Source: Dyella mobilis (GTDB lineage: Bacteria; Pseudomonadota; Gammaproteobacteria; Xanthomonadales; Rhodanobacteraceae). Taken from it: 64,000 nucleotides of DNA. The stretch spans positions 1 to 64,000 of the forward strand of contig NZ_JADIKF010000033.1 of the NCBI RefSeq assembly GCF_016904945.1, read 5' to 3'. Positions 9,422 to 18,689 of the stretch are shown piece after piece. The translations under genes were made by a program, and so were the position numbers. The notes beneath the pieces are model-generated. The model was not told where the DNA came from and searched no databases. It saw nothing but the letters and a program-made list of their open reading frames with translations. Position 1 is the first letter of the stretch; every line of letters begins with the position of its first letter.

Positions 9422-9772
9422 TCAATCGCCCTGGATGTGTCCCTTGAGCGTATCGAGCTTGGTCGGCATGGAGGAGAAGTAGGCCGCGATGTCCTCGATA
9501 TCCTGATCGGAAAGATTGCCGACAAAACCCTTCATGATCGCGTTGCCGCGACGGCCGTCCTTGTATTCGTGCAGGGCCTGTTGAATGTATTCGTTGTACT
9601 GGCCGGCAAGGCGCGGATATTGCGGATCGACCGCATTGCCGTCGCTACCGTGGCAGGCGAAGCACGTTGCGGCTTTGGCTTTGCCGTTTTCCGCATTGCC
9701 GCTGGCCAGCAGCGGCGACGAAGCCAGCACGAGAGCCATACCGAACGAGAGCAGCGTAAGCGCGCGTTTCAT
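9422..9772 (-). CDS. Small periplasmic c-type cytochrome
   Basis: A 116-residue protein with a clear signal peptide (MKRALTLLSFGMALVLASSPLLASG) and one haem-binding motif CFACH near residue 37. 'GRRGNAIMKGFVGNLSDQDIEDIAAYFSSMP' supplies the axial methionine region of class I cytochromes (c553/c4-like single domain). It probably carries electrons in the periplasm to a terminal oxidase or peroxidase. It is 21 bp downstream of a second cytochrome gene of the same fold, and the two share the 'LSDQ-x-IEDIAAYxSS' ending, so they look like a local duplication. Confidence 0.9.
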   Translation of the reverse strand: MKRALTLLSFGMALVLASSPLLASGNAENGKAKAATCFACHGSDGNAVDPQYPRLAGQYNEYIQQALHEYKDGRRGNAIMKGFVGNLSDQDIEDIAAYFSSMPTKLDTLKGHIQGD

Positions 9773-9793
9773 GCAGTGGAGTCCTCGGTCCGG

Positions 9794-10117
9794 TTACTTC
9801 GGAGAGATGCTGGAGAGATAGGCGGCGATGTCCTCGATCTCCTGGTCGGAGAGGCTCTGCGCCTGGGCCATCATGGTCGGATGCGTGCGATCGCCCGATT
9901 TGTACTCGTGCAGCGCATTGATGATGTATTGCGCATTCTGGCCGGCGATTTTCGGCACGGGATACTGCGGATAGGCATTGTTGGTGCCCGGAATTCCGTG
10001 GCAACCGTTGCAGGTGTAGATCAACGTACGGCCATTGGCTTTGTCGCCAGTGGCGTTGGCATTACCCGCGAGAAGAACGGCGGCTGCAGCCAGGCCAAAC
10101 AATTGCAATCGAGTCAT
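9794..10117 (-). CDS. Small periplasmic c-type cytochrome
   Basis: A 107-residue protein with a signal peptide (MTRLQLFGLAAAAVLLAGNANA), haem motif CNGCH, and 'LSDQEIEDIAAYLSSISP' at the C-terminus. It is a class I single-haem cytochrome and paralogue of the downstream gene. The frame is open further upstream, but the signal peptide and a GGGGA element before the ATG at 10117 fix the start. The haem pattern and 'GIPGTNNAYPQYPVPKIAGQN' segment match cytochrome c553-like domains. The gene pair forms a transcription unit ending at the hairpin near 9380. Confidence 0.88.
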   Translation of the reverse strand: MTRLQLFGLAAAAVLLAGNANATGDKANGRTLIYTCNGCHGIPGTNNAYPQYPVPKIAGQNAQYIINALHEYKSGDRTHPTMMAQAQSLSDQEIEDIAAYLSSISPK

Positions 10118-10277
10118 CAAGAGGATCCCCACGGTTCCAGCGGATGCATGCAACGTATTCGACCGAGTATAGAGGTGCCTCCGGGCAGTCACAATGGGAT
10201 ACGGCGATAGCAGGAACGCGACAAAAAGCCGCGCTCCCGCCGCAGGGATCGGGCGTCTCCCGGCATGCTTTGCCGAA

Positions 10278-11507
10278 TCAGAGCAGGCTTTTCAGGATGT
10301 GGATGCCCGCGGCGTATTCGCCGATGATGGTGCCCAGGCACACCAGGAAGAAGTTGAGCAGCGTGCGCGCTACGCGGTTGGTCCACCAGCCGCTCCAGTG
10401 CACGATGTCGTCGCGCAGCGATTCGAAATCCGCCACGCGCGGGCGGCGGATCCAGGCTTCGACCATCGCACTGATGCCGCCGGAAGGAATGCCGGGGCGA
10501 AACGGCTTGATCGGGGCCGCGATAAAAGCCGCCAGAACGCTCAAGGGATGCGCTCGTGCTGCGATGGCCCCCAATGCCGCAAAGCCGCCGGTGAACAAAA
10601 CCCAGTCGCGCAATGCCTGCGCGCCCAATGCGGCATTGCGATGGAATGCCACGCCGATCGCGGCGAACACCAGCAGCACCAGGCCGATGGCCAGCCACTT
10701 GGGCCACTTGGCCTTGGGCGGAGTTTGTGCCAACTCGGCAGCCGTCGTGGCGGGATCCGTTTGCTGCGTGCGCAGGTGCTCGCACATTCCTTTGAGGTGG
10801 CCGGCGCCGATGACCACCAGCACGCGATAGGGACGGGGCGAAGCGGAGTTCGCGGCCTCTTCGCGCAGGCGCGCCGCCATGAAGGCGTCGCGTTCGGCGA
10901 TCAGGCTGCGATAAAGCGGCGCCGATTCGCTGGCGAATTCGCTGAAGGCGCTTTCCAGCATGTCGCCTTGCTTGAGCTTTTCGATCTCTTTTTCGTCGAT
11001 CGTTTCGCGCTCGAATACGCTGGCCAGCAGGCCGCCCAGCAATCCGAAACGTTGCCAGAAGCCGACACTGTGCCAGGCGCGCTTGAGCGTGGTGCCCACT
11101 TCGCGGTCGATCAGCCACAGCGAGAGCTGCCGTTGCTCGGCACCATCCATGGCCGCCTTCATTTCCGCGCCGGGCTGGATGCCGTACTGGTCGGCCAGCC
11201 GCTTCTGGAAGGTGGAAAGCACCAGGCTTGCCGCGACCATGCCGGCCTTGCCCTGGCGGATCACCCGGAACAGATCCATCTGCTTGAAAGCTTCCGGATC
11301 GCGCATGCCCTGGGCGCGGCTTTCGCACAGCTCCACGGCAACGGCGTTGAAGGGTTCATGGGCAAGCAATGCCTGCACCGCTTCCACGCTGCTGCGCGAA
11401 ACGTGGGCGGTGCCCAGCACGACATATTCCACCCCATCGCGTTGCACGCGCTCGATCGGCTGACCGTGCAGCCCGGCGGAAGACATATCGGTGTCGGGAA
11501 CGCTCAT
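10278..11507 (-). CDS. TraB/PrgY/GumN-family membrane protein
   Basis: A 409-residue protein. The N-terminal domain has the family signature GTAHVS near residue 32 and a later 'VIGAGHLKG' with a conserved histidine. The C-terminal third has four or five hydrophobic segments (for example WLAIGLVLLVFAAIGVAF and LLNFFLVCLGTIIGEYAAG). TraB-family proteins are related to metal-dependent proteases (Tiki fold). In enterococci the PrgY member limits pheromone activity. The role in this organism is unknown. It stands alone between the cytochromes and aguB on the same strand. Confidence 0.85.
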   Translation of the reverse strand: MSVPDTDMSSAGLHGQPIERVQRDGVEYVVLGTAHVSRSSVEAVQALLAHEPFNAVAVELCESRAQGMRDPEAFKQMDLFRVIRQGKAGMVAASLVLSTFQKRLADQYGIQPGAEMKAAMDGAEQRQLSLWLIDREVGTTLKRAWHSVGFWQRFGLLGGLLASVFERETIDEKEIEKLKQGDMLESAFSEFASESAPLYRSLIAERDAFMAARLREEAANSASPRPYRVLVVIGAGHLKGMCEHLRTQQTDPATTAAELAQTPPKAKWPKWLAIGLVLLVFAAIGVAFHRNAALGAQALRDWVLFTGGFAALGAIAARAHPLSVLAAFIAAPIKPFRPGIPSGGISAMVEAWIRRPRVADFESLRDDIVHWSGWWTNRVARTLLNFFLVCLGTIIGEYAAGIHILKSLL

Positions 11508-11628
11508 GCGATCTAAGCAGCTCAGTTGAAGGGTGGGTCAAGCATGGGGACGCGACAAACGTGGCGCAAGTCGGACAACCCCGGTTGCAAAGTCTAGCCA
11601 GATAAAACGTCGCTCAGCACAACGTGAA

Positions 11629-12519
11629 TCAATCGCGAAAGCGGCGCAGCAAGTCAGCATAGGCGTCGATGCGGCGGTCGCGCAGGAACGGCCAGATCCG
11701 GCGCACGTGCTCGCTGCGCGCCAGATCGACGTCGGCCAGCAGCAGGTGTCGCTGGTCGGTGCCGGCCTGGGCCAGGAACTCGCCCTGCGGACCGGCAACG
11801 AAGCTGCTGCCCCAGAACTGGATGCCGGCGCCCACGTTTGATGCGTCGGCCTCGTAGCCCGTGCGGTTGCAGGCCAGCAGGGGCAGGCCATTGGCAACGG
11901 CATGGCCGCGCTGCACGGTGATCCAGGCATCGCGCTGGCGATCTTTCTCGGCCTGTTCGTCGTTTGGATCCCAGCCGATGGCGGTGGGGTACAGCAGCAG
12001 TTCCGCGCCGGCCAGCGCCATCAGGCGCGCAGCTTCCGGATACCACTGGTCCCAGCACACCAGCACGCCGAGGCGGCCGACCGAGGTGTCGATCGGCTCG
12101 AAGCCCAGGTCGCCGGGGGTGAAATAGAACTTCTCGTAGAAAGCCGGATCGTCCGGGATGTGCATCTTGCGGTATTTGCCGGCGATCGCCGCGGAGCGAT
12201 CGAACACCACCGCAGTGTTGTGATAGAGCCCGGCCGCACGCTTCTCGAACAGCGACGCCACGACGACCAGCTTCAGCTCTTCGGCCAGTTTGCCCAGGCG
12301 CGCCGTGCTGGGGCCGGGAATGCTCTCGGCCTGATCGAATTCGTGCACGGATTCGTGCTGACAGAAATACGGCCCGTTGTGCAGCTCCTGCAGTAGCACG
12401 AGTTCTGCGCCCGCCGCGGCGGCTTCGCGCAGGCCGGCTTCGATGGCATCGAGGTTGGCATCGCGGCTGCCGCGGTGGGTTTCCTGCAGCAGCGCGACTT
12501 TGAGGGTCTTGCGGGTCAT
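11629..12519 (-). CDS. aguB: N-carbamoylputrescine amidase
   Basis: A 296-residue nitrilase-superfamily enzyme. The catalytic triad is visible: E45 in LLQELHNGPYF, K118 in YRKMHIPDD, and C155 in VLVCWDQWYPEAA. The motifs around these residues are those of AguB, which hydrolyses N-carbamoylputrescine to putrescine, CO2 and ammonia, the last step of the agmatine deiminase route. AguA is encoded 1.6 kb upstream on the same strand, with a symporter gene between. Function is secure from motifs plus neighbourhood. Confidence 0.93.
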   Translation of the reverse strand: MTRKTLKVALLQETHRGSRDANLDAIEAGLREAAAAGAELVLLQELHNGPYFCQHESVHEFDQAESIPGPSTARLGKLAEELKLVVVASLFEKRAAGLYHNTAVVFDRSAAIAGKYRKMHIPDDPAFYEKFYFTPGDLGFEPIDTSVGRLGVLVCWDQWYPEAARLMALAGAELLLYPTAIGWDPNDEQAEKDRQRDAWITVQRGHAVANGLPLLACNRTGYEADASNVGAGIQFWGSSFVAGPQGEFLAQAGTDQRHLLLADVDLARSEHVRRIWPFLRDRRIDAYADLLRRFRD

Positions 12520-12604
12520 GCTCGTGTCCTGTTCGCTGCGATCGGCGAAAGGCCATAGTGTACCGGCACGCCTCTTTACCGTCTTGCGACGAGGGACGCC
12601 CCGT

Positions 12605-13933
12605 TCAGGCCGTTTCGGCGGAGGCCGCGCCCGCGGTTTTCATCTGCACGTCCACGACCGTCGCCGTAACGATGTCGCTGCCGGCATTCACCGTGGTGCG
12701 CAGCATGTCGAGGATGCGATCCACGCCCAGCACGATGCCAATGCCTTCCGGCGGTACTCCGAACGTTGCCAGCAGTCCGGCGATCAACGGTAGCGAACCG
12801 CCGGGAATCGCGGCCACGGCGACCGAGCTGAGTACTGCAAGCAGCATCAGGACGCATTGCTGCCCAATGCCCAGCTCGACGCCGAATGTCTGGGCCACAA
12901 ACAACACCACGCAACCTTCGAAGAGCGCCGTGCCGCTCATGTTCATGGTGGCGCCCAGGGGCAGCACGAAACCCGACGTACTGGGTGCGAGCCGCAATTC
13001 GTCGCGAGCTACGGCAAGCGAGGTGGGCAGGGCCGCGCTGCTGGAACTGGTGGAGAACGCCGTCACCAGCACCGGCCTGATCTGCCGGAAATAGGCCCAG
13101 GGCGAGCGTTTTGCCAACCAGCGCAGCCACAAGGACATCGTGCCGAACAAGTGCAAGGCCAGGGCAGCCGCGCAGCCCACCACAAATACCGACAGCGTCA
13201 GCAGCACGCCCATGCCCACTTTGACGATCACGCTGTAGATCATCGCTGGAACCGCGTAGGGCGCGAGTTTCAAGGCGAAACCCACGATCGAGGTCATCAG
13301 GTCGTTGAGCAGATCCAGGCCGGCCTGAAGTTTTTGCCGCCTGGCGTCGTCGAGCCTGGTGCCGGCCGCGCCGATCAGGATGGCAAACACGATCAGTGGC
13401 AATACGTCGCCCAGCACGTTGCGGTTGTTGCCGACAAACGCGCCGAACAGATTTCGCGGCATGAACATGTCGACCAGGATCGCCAGGCTCATGCCGGGCC
13501 GGCTTTGCGCGTGTTCGACGGCGTGCTGGGTGCTGCCACCGTATTCCTGCATCAATAGATCTTTGGATGCCGGGTCCAGGTGGTGGCCCGGTTGCAGCAG
13601 ATTCATCATCAACAGACCGATCCCCACCGCGATCAGCATGTTGGCAGCGAACAGCGCGAACGTGCGCCAAGCCAGTGGCCCCAGCCGATCCAATCGGCCC
13701 AGTTGCGCCACGCCGGACGCCAGCGATGCGAAAACCAGCGGTATGACCACGAAGAACAACGTGCGCAGAAAGACCTGTCCCAGTGGGTCCAGCACCGAGG
13801 TGGACACCGCCTGCATGGTCTTTAGTACGTCGGGATAGAACTGGCCGATGCCCAGCGTGACGATGGCCGCCGCGATGCCGGCGACCAGTGCCCAGAGTAT
13901 CCGGCTGGCGAGAGACGTTGATACTGCACTCAT
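12605..13933 (-). CDS. Dicarboxylate/amino acid:cation symporter (SLC1/DAACS family)
   Basis: A 442-residue membrane protein with the family hallmarks: the serine-rich re-entrant hairpin 'STSSSSAALPTS' near residue 300, 'GATMNMSGTAL' (sodium and substrate site) near 340, and 'GVDRILDMLRTTVNAGSD' near 405. It is related to GltP, DctA and SstT. It lies between aguA and aguB, so its substrate could feed or relieve arginine/polyamine metabolism (for example an acidic amino acid), but that is inference. Spacing to aguB is 85 bp. A perfect palindrome lies in the gap to aguA. Confidence 0.88.
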   Translation of the reverse strand: MSAVSTSLASRILWALVAGIAAAIVTLGIGQFYPDVLKTMQAVSTSVLDPLGQVFLRTLFFVVIPLVFASLASGVAQLGRLDRLGPLAWRTFALFAANMLIAVGIGLLMMNLLQPGHHLDPASKDLLMQEYGGSTQHAVEHAQSRPGMSLAILVDMFMPRNLFGAFVGNNRNVLGDVLPLIVFAILIGAAGTRLDDARRQKLQAGLDLLNDLMTSIVGFALKLAPYAVPAMIYSVIVKVGMGVLLTLSVFVVGCAAALALHLFGTMSLWLRWLAKRSPWAYFRQIRPVLVTAFSTSSSSAALPTSLAVARDELRLAPSTSGFVLPLGATMNMSGTALFEGCVVLFVAQTFGVELGIGQQCVLMLLAVLSSVAVAAIPGGSLPLIAGLLATFGVPPEGIGIVLGVDRILDMLRTTVNAGSDIVTATVVDVQMKTAGAASAETA

Positions 13934-14013
13934 CCGATGAGTCTCCGTATCAGGTAGGAACGCCGCGCGCCGGTTCGTGGCCCGGCGCGGGGAATGATGG
14001 CGAAGCCGCGCAC

Positions 14014-14047
14014 CGCGAGAGATGGCAAACGTTTGCCATCTCTCGCG
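14014..14047. promoter_or_regulatory. 34-bp perfect palindrome between aguA and the symporter gene
   Basis: The half-site CGCGAGAGATGGCAAAC is followed at once by its exact reverse complement, with no central spacer. It lies 63 bp downstream of the aguA stop and 80 bp upstream of the symporter start. There is no T-run on either side, so it is not a standard terminator. It may be a binding site for a dimeric regulator or an RNA hairpin that sets relative expression of the genes. Confidence 0.7.
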
Positions 14048-14110
14048 TCAGTGCTGGAGCTTTACATCAGGGACGCATCCTTGACGATCGGATGGTTCGT
14101 AAATGAGCGA

Positions 14111-15145
14111 TCAGGCAAACAGCCCTTCGGGCAATTGCATGGTGATGCAATGCAGGCTTCCGTTCTGCCAGATCAGCGGCCGGCAAGGCACCTGTACCAC
14201 CACCCGGCCCGGATGGGCCTCGCCGATGATGCGGGCCGCTTCGGCGTCGGCGGCGTCGCCATAAGCGGGAACCAGCACGGCGCCGTTGACGATCAAGTAG
14301 TTGGCATAGGACGCGGCCAGGCGGCGCCCCTCATCCATGACCGGTTGCGCCCAGGGCAACGGATACAGCGTATAAGGCTTGCCTTCGGTGGTGCGCAGCG
14401 CGGCGAGTTCTTCGCCCATGCGTTGCAATTCGTCGTGATGCACGTCGCTGGCGTCGTCGCACGACTGATAGACGATGCGGTCGCCCGGTGCGAAGCGGGC
14501 CAGCGTATCGATGTGCGCGTCGGTATCGTCGCCTTCCAGATAGCCGTAGTCGAGCCACAGGATGCGCGCTGCATGCAGGCTGTTACGCAGGATGGCGCTC
14601 ATTTCCTCGCGCGATTGTTCGGGGTGCCGTTGTGTGAGGCAGCGCCACGTCGTGAGCACGGTTCCCGCGCCATCGCTTTCGATGCCGCCGCCTTCCAGCG
14701 CCCAATCGATGCGCTTGTGCGCCGCCTTGCCGAACACGCCGGCTTCGACCAGGCCGGCGACCAGCGCGTCATCCTGCTCCGCGCCGAACTTGCCGCCCCA
14801 GCCGGTGAAGCGAAAATCGGTGAGCTGGAAAGCCTGGCTGTCGCGCAGGGTGATCGGGCCCGAATCGCGCAGCCAGGTGTCGTCGTAGGGCAGCTCCACG
14901 AAGCGGATGCGTGCCAGATCTGCCGAGGCGCTCTGCAGTTTTGCCGTGACGTGCGCGCGCAGTTGCGCGTCGGCCACCACGATGATCAAGGGCTGGAAGC
15001 GCGTCACCGCTGCGGACAGCGCCACATACGTGGATTCGACCGCTTCGAGCCGCTCGGCCCAGTCGGTATCGGCGTGCGGCCAGGCAATCAGGACGGCGGC
15101 CTGCGGCTCCCATTCGGCCGGCAGGCGCAAGGTGGATTCGCTCAT
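14111..15145 (-). CDS. aguA: Agmatine deiminase
   Basis: A 344-residue protein of the agmatine/peptidylarginine deiminase family. It has the substrate-binding segment 'PYDDTWLRDSGP' (about 87-97), E151-GGG-I, H211 in DTDAHID, and catalytic C333 in 'NGSLHCITMQLP'. It converts agmatine to N-carbamoylputrescine, which AguB then cleaves. Start ATG 15145 gives the usual N-terminus (RLPAEWEPQAAVLIAWPH). It heads the aguA-symporter-aguB series on the minus strand. Confidence 0.95.
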   Translation of the reverse strand: MSESTLRLPAEWEPQAAVLIAWPHADTDWAERLEAVESTYVALSAAVTRFQPLIIVVADAQLRAHVTAKLQSASADLARIRFVELPYDDTWLRDSGPITLRDSQAFQLTDFRFTGWGGKFGAEQDDALVAGLVEAGVFGKAAHKRIDWALEGGGIESDGAGTVLTTWRCLTQRHPEQSREEMSAILRNSLHAARILWLDYGYLEGDDTDAHIDTLARFAPGDRIVYQSCDDASDVHHDELQRMGEELAALRTTEGKPYTLYPLPWAQPVMDEGRRLAASYANYLIVNGAVLVPAYGDAADAEAARIIGEAHPGRVVVQVPCRPLIWQNGSLHCITMQLPEGLFA

Positions 15146-15281
15146 GGAAAAGACACTCGCAAAGAAATGGCGCCCGAAACGTCGCCGGGCGAGGCAAGTG
15201 TCGAAGTTTACGATGGCCGGCGGGTAGGGGGCGAGAGCCCGTGGCGAGGGTGCGTCGCACCCGTCGCCCCCATCCAGCGGT

Positions 15282-15626
15282 TCAGTTCACCGAGCCGGGA
15301 TTGCGGTTGTTGCCGGCCGGCGTATTGAGCACCGAGTGAATCACGTGGCTCCCTTGGAAATACACAATGAAATTGGCGTATTCCCAGCGGTTGATCGTCG
15401 GATGCTTGGGTGCATCGCCGCCGCGGGGGGAAAGCTTGCGCAAGGGTGCGCCGTACGCTTTCTCGACCTGCGCCATGGACATGCCACGGGCCGGCAGATT
15501 CATGCTTTTCTCGTCCTGCACACGCTGGGTCAGCGTTTGCTGGGCGAATGCCGTCTGTGTCACGGCAAGGCCGGAGCCGATGGCGAGCGCTGCCAGCAAG
15601 GGCAGGTATGTATGGTGCTTGAACAT
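15282..15626 (-). CDS. Exported small protein with BamE/SmpA-like motif (114 aa)
   Basis: Starting at the ATG at 15626, which has GAGGGG a few bases upstream, the protein has a signal peptide ending near TQTAFAQ. The mature part holds 'GMSMAQVEKAYGAPLRKLSP...INRWEYANFIVYFQGSHVIHSVL'. That pattern (GMS-x-x-QVE-x-x-YGxP, then W-x-Y and a strand pair) is like the small BamE/SmpA-OmlA fold. It lacks a lipobox cysteine, so it should be periplasmic rather than a lipoprotein. The frame continues upstream to 15770, but nothing supports translation there. A hairpin (GGTGCG-TCGCACC region, about 15245-15260) follows the stop. Function unknown. Confidence 0.7.
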   Translation of the reverse strand: MFKHHTYLPLLAALAIGSGLAVTQTAFAQQTLTQRVQDEKSMNLPARGMSMAQVEKAYGAPLRKLSPRGGDAPKHPTINRWEYANFIVYFQGSHVIHSVLNTPAGNNRNPGSVN

Positions 15627-15875
15627 GGTCCCCTCTCCGCGCGAAGCGTTGCCGCGTCGTTGTAGCAGAACTGTCTGCGCCATGCTACGAGCAAAATCCT
15701 CAGATGTGATCCAGGCGCGCTCTGGGCGGTTTCGAGCAATGCGCCGGCGAGCCGCCGATGGCTGGCCCACCGGTGGCTTGGATCGCCATCACCGGCATGA
15801 AGTGAATCGGAGCATGCCCGTGAGCCGCTATCATGTGCGGCTGCGGGCAGTCAGGCCCGGCCCGAGTTTGTTTCG

Positions 15876-17771
15876 ATGATTGCGTTTCGCCACTTTGCTT
15901 TGCGCCGCGGCAGCCGGTTGCTGCTTTCCGACATCGACCTGGTGATCCAGAGCGGCTGGCGCCTGGGGGTGGTCGGCCGCAACGGCTGCGGCAAGTCGAG
16001 CCTGTTTGCCGTCTTGCAGGGACAGTTGGAGGGCGACGCCGGCGAGCTGGACATGCCGGCCCGTTTGCGGCTGGCCTCGGTGGCGCAGGAAACCCCGGCG
16101 CTGCCAGATCCCGCCATTGAGTATGTGATGGGCGGCGACGTGCAATTGGCGGCGGCGCTGCGCGACGAACTGGATGCCCAGGCCCGCGGCGATACCGAAG
16201 CCATGGCCCGCGCGCACCATCGCATCGAAGAATTGCACGGTTACGACGCGCGGGCACGCGCCGGACGGCTATTGCACGGGCTTGGCTTCAGCCCCGAAAC
16301 GCACGAGCGGGCGGTATGCGAATTCTCGGGCGGTTGGCGCGTACGCCTCAATCTGGCGCGTGCGCTGATGGCGCCCTCCGATTTGCTGCTGCTCGACGAA
16401 CCGACCAACCACTTGGACCTAGACGCCGTGCTGTGGCTGGAAGAATGGCTGCGCCGCTATCAAGGCACCTTGCTGGTGATCTCGCATGATCGCGAGTTCC
16501 TTGACGGCGTGATCACCCATACCCTGCATTTGAATGAAGGCAGGGGAAAGCTCTACACCGGCAACTACAGCTCGTTCGAATTGCAGCGCGCCGAACAGTT
16601 GCGCCTGCAGCAGATTGCGCACGAGCGCGAGCAGGCCGAGCGCGTGCACCTGCAGTCGTTTATCGACCGCTTCAAGGCCAAGGCCAGCAAGGCCAAGCAG
16701 GCCCAGTCGCGCATGAAGCGACTGGAAAAAATGGCGGGCACCGAAGCGGTGCGCGCGGAACGGGCTTTTCGTTTCCAATTTGCCGTGCCAGATCGCGTAC
16801 CCGATTCCATGCTGCAACTGGAAGAGGTCGTGGCGGGTTATCCAGGCGAAGCCGGCGAGCCGTCCGCCATCATCCTGCACGACGTTCGCTTTCGCCTGGA
16901 GGCGGGCGAGCGCATTGGCCTGCTCGGTCCCAACGGCGCCGGCAAATCGACCATGGTCAAGACCCTGGTCGGCGAGCTTGAACTGCTCGGCGGCGAGCGC
17001 AAGTCGCACAAAGATCTGAAGATTGGCTATTTCGCCCAGCACACCGTGGAAAGCCTGCGCGAGGGCGCCAGTCCGTTCGACCATCTGCAAGACAAGGCGC
17101 CCGGTATTTCGGCGCAGGTATTGCGCGATTTTCTGGGCGGCTGGAATTTCGCCGGCGATCGCGCATTCGAATCGGTGGACGGTTTTTCCGGTGGTGAGCG
17201 TGCGCGGCTTGCCCTCGCGTTGATCGCCTGGGACAAACCCAACCTGCTGCTGCTCGACGAGCCCACCAACCATCTCGATCTCGACATGCGCGAAGCGCTG
17301 GCCGATGCGCTGGCCGATTTCGACGGAGCTTTGGTGCTGGTGTCGCATGACCGTCACTTGCTTGGCATGGTCTGCGACAGCTTCTGGCGCGTGGCCGACG
17401 GCAAGGTCGAATCGTTCGACGGCGACCTCGACGATTACGCGCGCTGGTTGCGCGCGCGCGGCAATGCACCCAAGAAAAGCGCAGAAGCCGAAGCCAAACC
17501 GATGGAATCGGCGGCCGATCGCCGCCGCGCCGCCGCCTTGCAGCGCGAGAACGAAAAGGCTACGCGCCAGCGCGTCAAGAAAATCGAGACGCGCGTGGCC
17601 GCAATCGATGTAGACCTCACGACGTTGGAGCAGAAGCTGGCTGATCCGGAAACCTATAACGGCTCCACCGCCGAGCTGATGAAACTGGGGCAGCGCCAGT
17701 CGGAACTGCGCAAGGAGAAGGAAACGCTGGAGGCGGAGTGGCTTGAGCTGTACGAACTGCTCGAGGCCTGA
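15876..17771 (+). CDS. ABC-F family ATP-binding protein (YheS/Uup-like)
   Basis: 631 residues with two ATP-binding cassettes and no membrane segments. Cassette 1 has Walker A GRNGCGKSS, signature 'FSGGWRVRLNLARAL' and Walker B LLLLDEPTNHLD. Cassette 2 has GPNGAGKST, 'FSGGERARLALAL' and LLLLDEPTNHLD. A charged linker separates them, and a basic coiled-coil C-terminal extension follows (about 535-631). Length and the first signature's 'GGW' are like YheS. ABC-F proteins act on the ribosome E-site to relieve stalling. The next gene starts four bases after its stop, so it probably heads an operon with the RpfE-like gene and recJ. Confidence 0.9.
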   Translation: MIAFRHFALRRGSRLLLSDIDLVIQSGWRLGVVGRNGCGKSSLFAVLQGQLEGDAGELDMPARLRLASVAQETPALPDPAIEYVMGGDVQLAAALRDELDAQARGDTEAMARAHHRIEELHGYDARARAGRLLHGLGFSPETHERAVCEFSGGWRVRLNLARALMAPSDLLLLDEPTNHLDLDAVLWLEEWLRRYQGTLLVISHDREFLDGVITHTLHLNEGRGKLYTGNYSSFELQRAEQLRLQQIAHEREQAERVHLQSFIDRFKAKASKAKQAQSRMKRLEKMAGTEAVRAERAFRFQFAVPDRVPDSMLQLEEVVAGYPGEAGEPSAIILHDVRFRLEAGERIGLLGPNGAGKSTMVKTLVGELELLGGERKSHKDLKIGYFAQHTVESLREGASPFDHLQDKAPGISAQVLRDFLGGWNFAGDRAFESVDGFSGGERARLALALIAWDKPNLLLLDEPTNHLDLDMREALADALADFDGALVLVSHDRHLLGMVCDSFWRVADGKVESFDGDLDDYARWLRARGNAPKKSAEAEAKPMESAADRRRAAALQRENEKATRQRVKKIETRVAAIDVDLTTLEQKLADPETYNGSTAELMKLGQRQSELRKEKETLEAEWLELYELLEA

Positions 17772-17774
17772 GCG

Positions 17775-18689
17775 ATGAGCGATCTGCAAACCCGTGCGGT
17801 GGAGTGCTGGCTGCCGGACCTGCAGCGCTTCGATGCCCTGCATCCGCTGCGCTCCTTGCTGCGGCGCGCGGATCGGCTCGATCCGGGTGCGGTCGGCTAT
17901 CTCGGAGGGCTCGCCGCATTTTTCCATTGCGCAGAGGGTTTGCCTGCCGCGGCGCTGATCCGTGAATACCTGGCAGGGGATGCGGCCGATGCGTGCTGGC
18001 TGAGTGCCGATCCGTCCTGGTTGCAACCGGATCTGAGTGGTGCTCGCTTGATGGCTTGCGGGCATTTGCAGTTGAACGCGGACGAGGCGCTGGCACTGGC
18101 CGAAACCCTGAAGCCGGTATTCGCCGATGCTGGCATGGCACTGGACATCTCATCTCCTGATCGTTGGCATCTGCGCTTGCCGCCCGGAACCGCCTTGCCG
18201 GACTTCGACCCGCCGGAAAGCGCCTTGGGCGAAGACTTGTACGAGCATCTGCCCCAGGGCGAGGAAGGACGGCGTTGGCGCGTGCTGTTGAATGAGGTGC
18301 AGGTGCTTTTGCATCAACACCCGATCAATGCCCAGCGCCGCACGCGCGGCCTGCCGCCAGTCAATACTGTGTGGTTGTGGGGGGCGGGTGCGTTGCCGTC
18401 GCAGGTCACCACCAAGCTGACCGGCGTGATCAGCCAAGATCCGCTCCTGCTGGCGCTGGCCAAACGCGCAGGCATTCCTTCGCAACCGCGCGAACAGGTA
18501 TCGGTGAGCGCTGCGGGCCGCGGCTGGTTGGTCGATTTGCAGGACTTGCCCGTTGTTGATCTGGCCTCTGCCTGGTGGCCGGTGTTGCAGGCGCAAGCCC
18601 GGCGACAACCCTTGCTGCTTGCCTTTGCCAGCGGCGAGCGCTATCTGCATCGCCCCTGGCATCGCATGCGCGTGTGGCGAGGATCATGA
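17775..18689 (+). CDS. RpfE-type / phosphoglycerate-mutase-like conserved protein
   Basis: A 304-residue soluble protein. It carries the family core 'LLNEVQVLLHQHPINAQRRTRGLPPVNTVWLWGAG', characteristic of proteins annotated as RpfE-type regulatory protein or archaeal-type phosphoglycerate mutase-like (COG4255-type, from memory). The biochemical role is unproven. In Xanthomonas campestris rpfE lies next to recJ near prfB and lysS in the locus for diffusible-signal control of virulence. Here recJ overlaps this gene's stop (ATGA), and prfB and lysS lie 6-9 kb further on, so the association is kept, but no rpfF/C/G genes are in the window. Confidence 0.7.
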   Translation: MSDLQTRAVECWLPDLQRFDALHPLRSLLRRADRLDPGAVGYLGGLAAFFHCAEGLPAAALIREYLAGDAADACWLSADPSWLQPDLSGARLMACGHLQLNADEALALAETLKPVFADAGMALDISSPDRWHLRLPPGTALPDFDPPESALGEDLYEHLPQGEEGRRWRVLLNEVQVLLHQHPINAQRRTRGLPPVNTVWLWGAGALPSQVTTKLTGVISQDPLLLALAKRAGIPSQPREQVSVSAAGRGWLVDLQDLPVVDLASAWWPVLQAQARRQPLLLAFASGERYLHRPWHRMRVWRGS

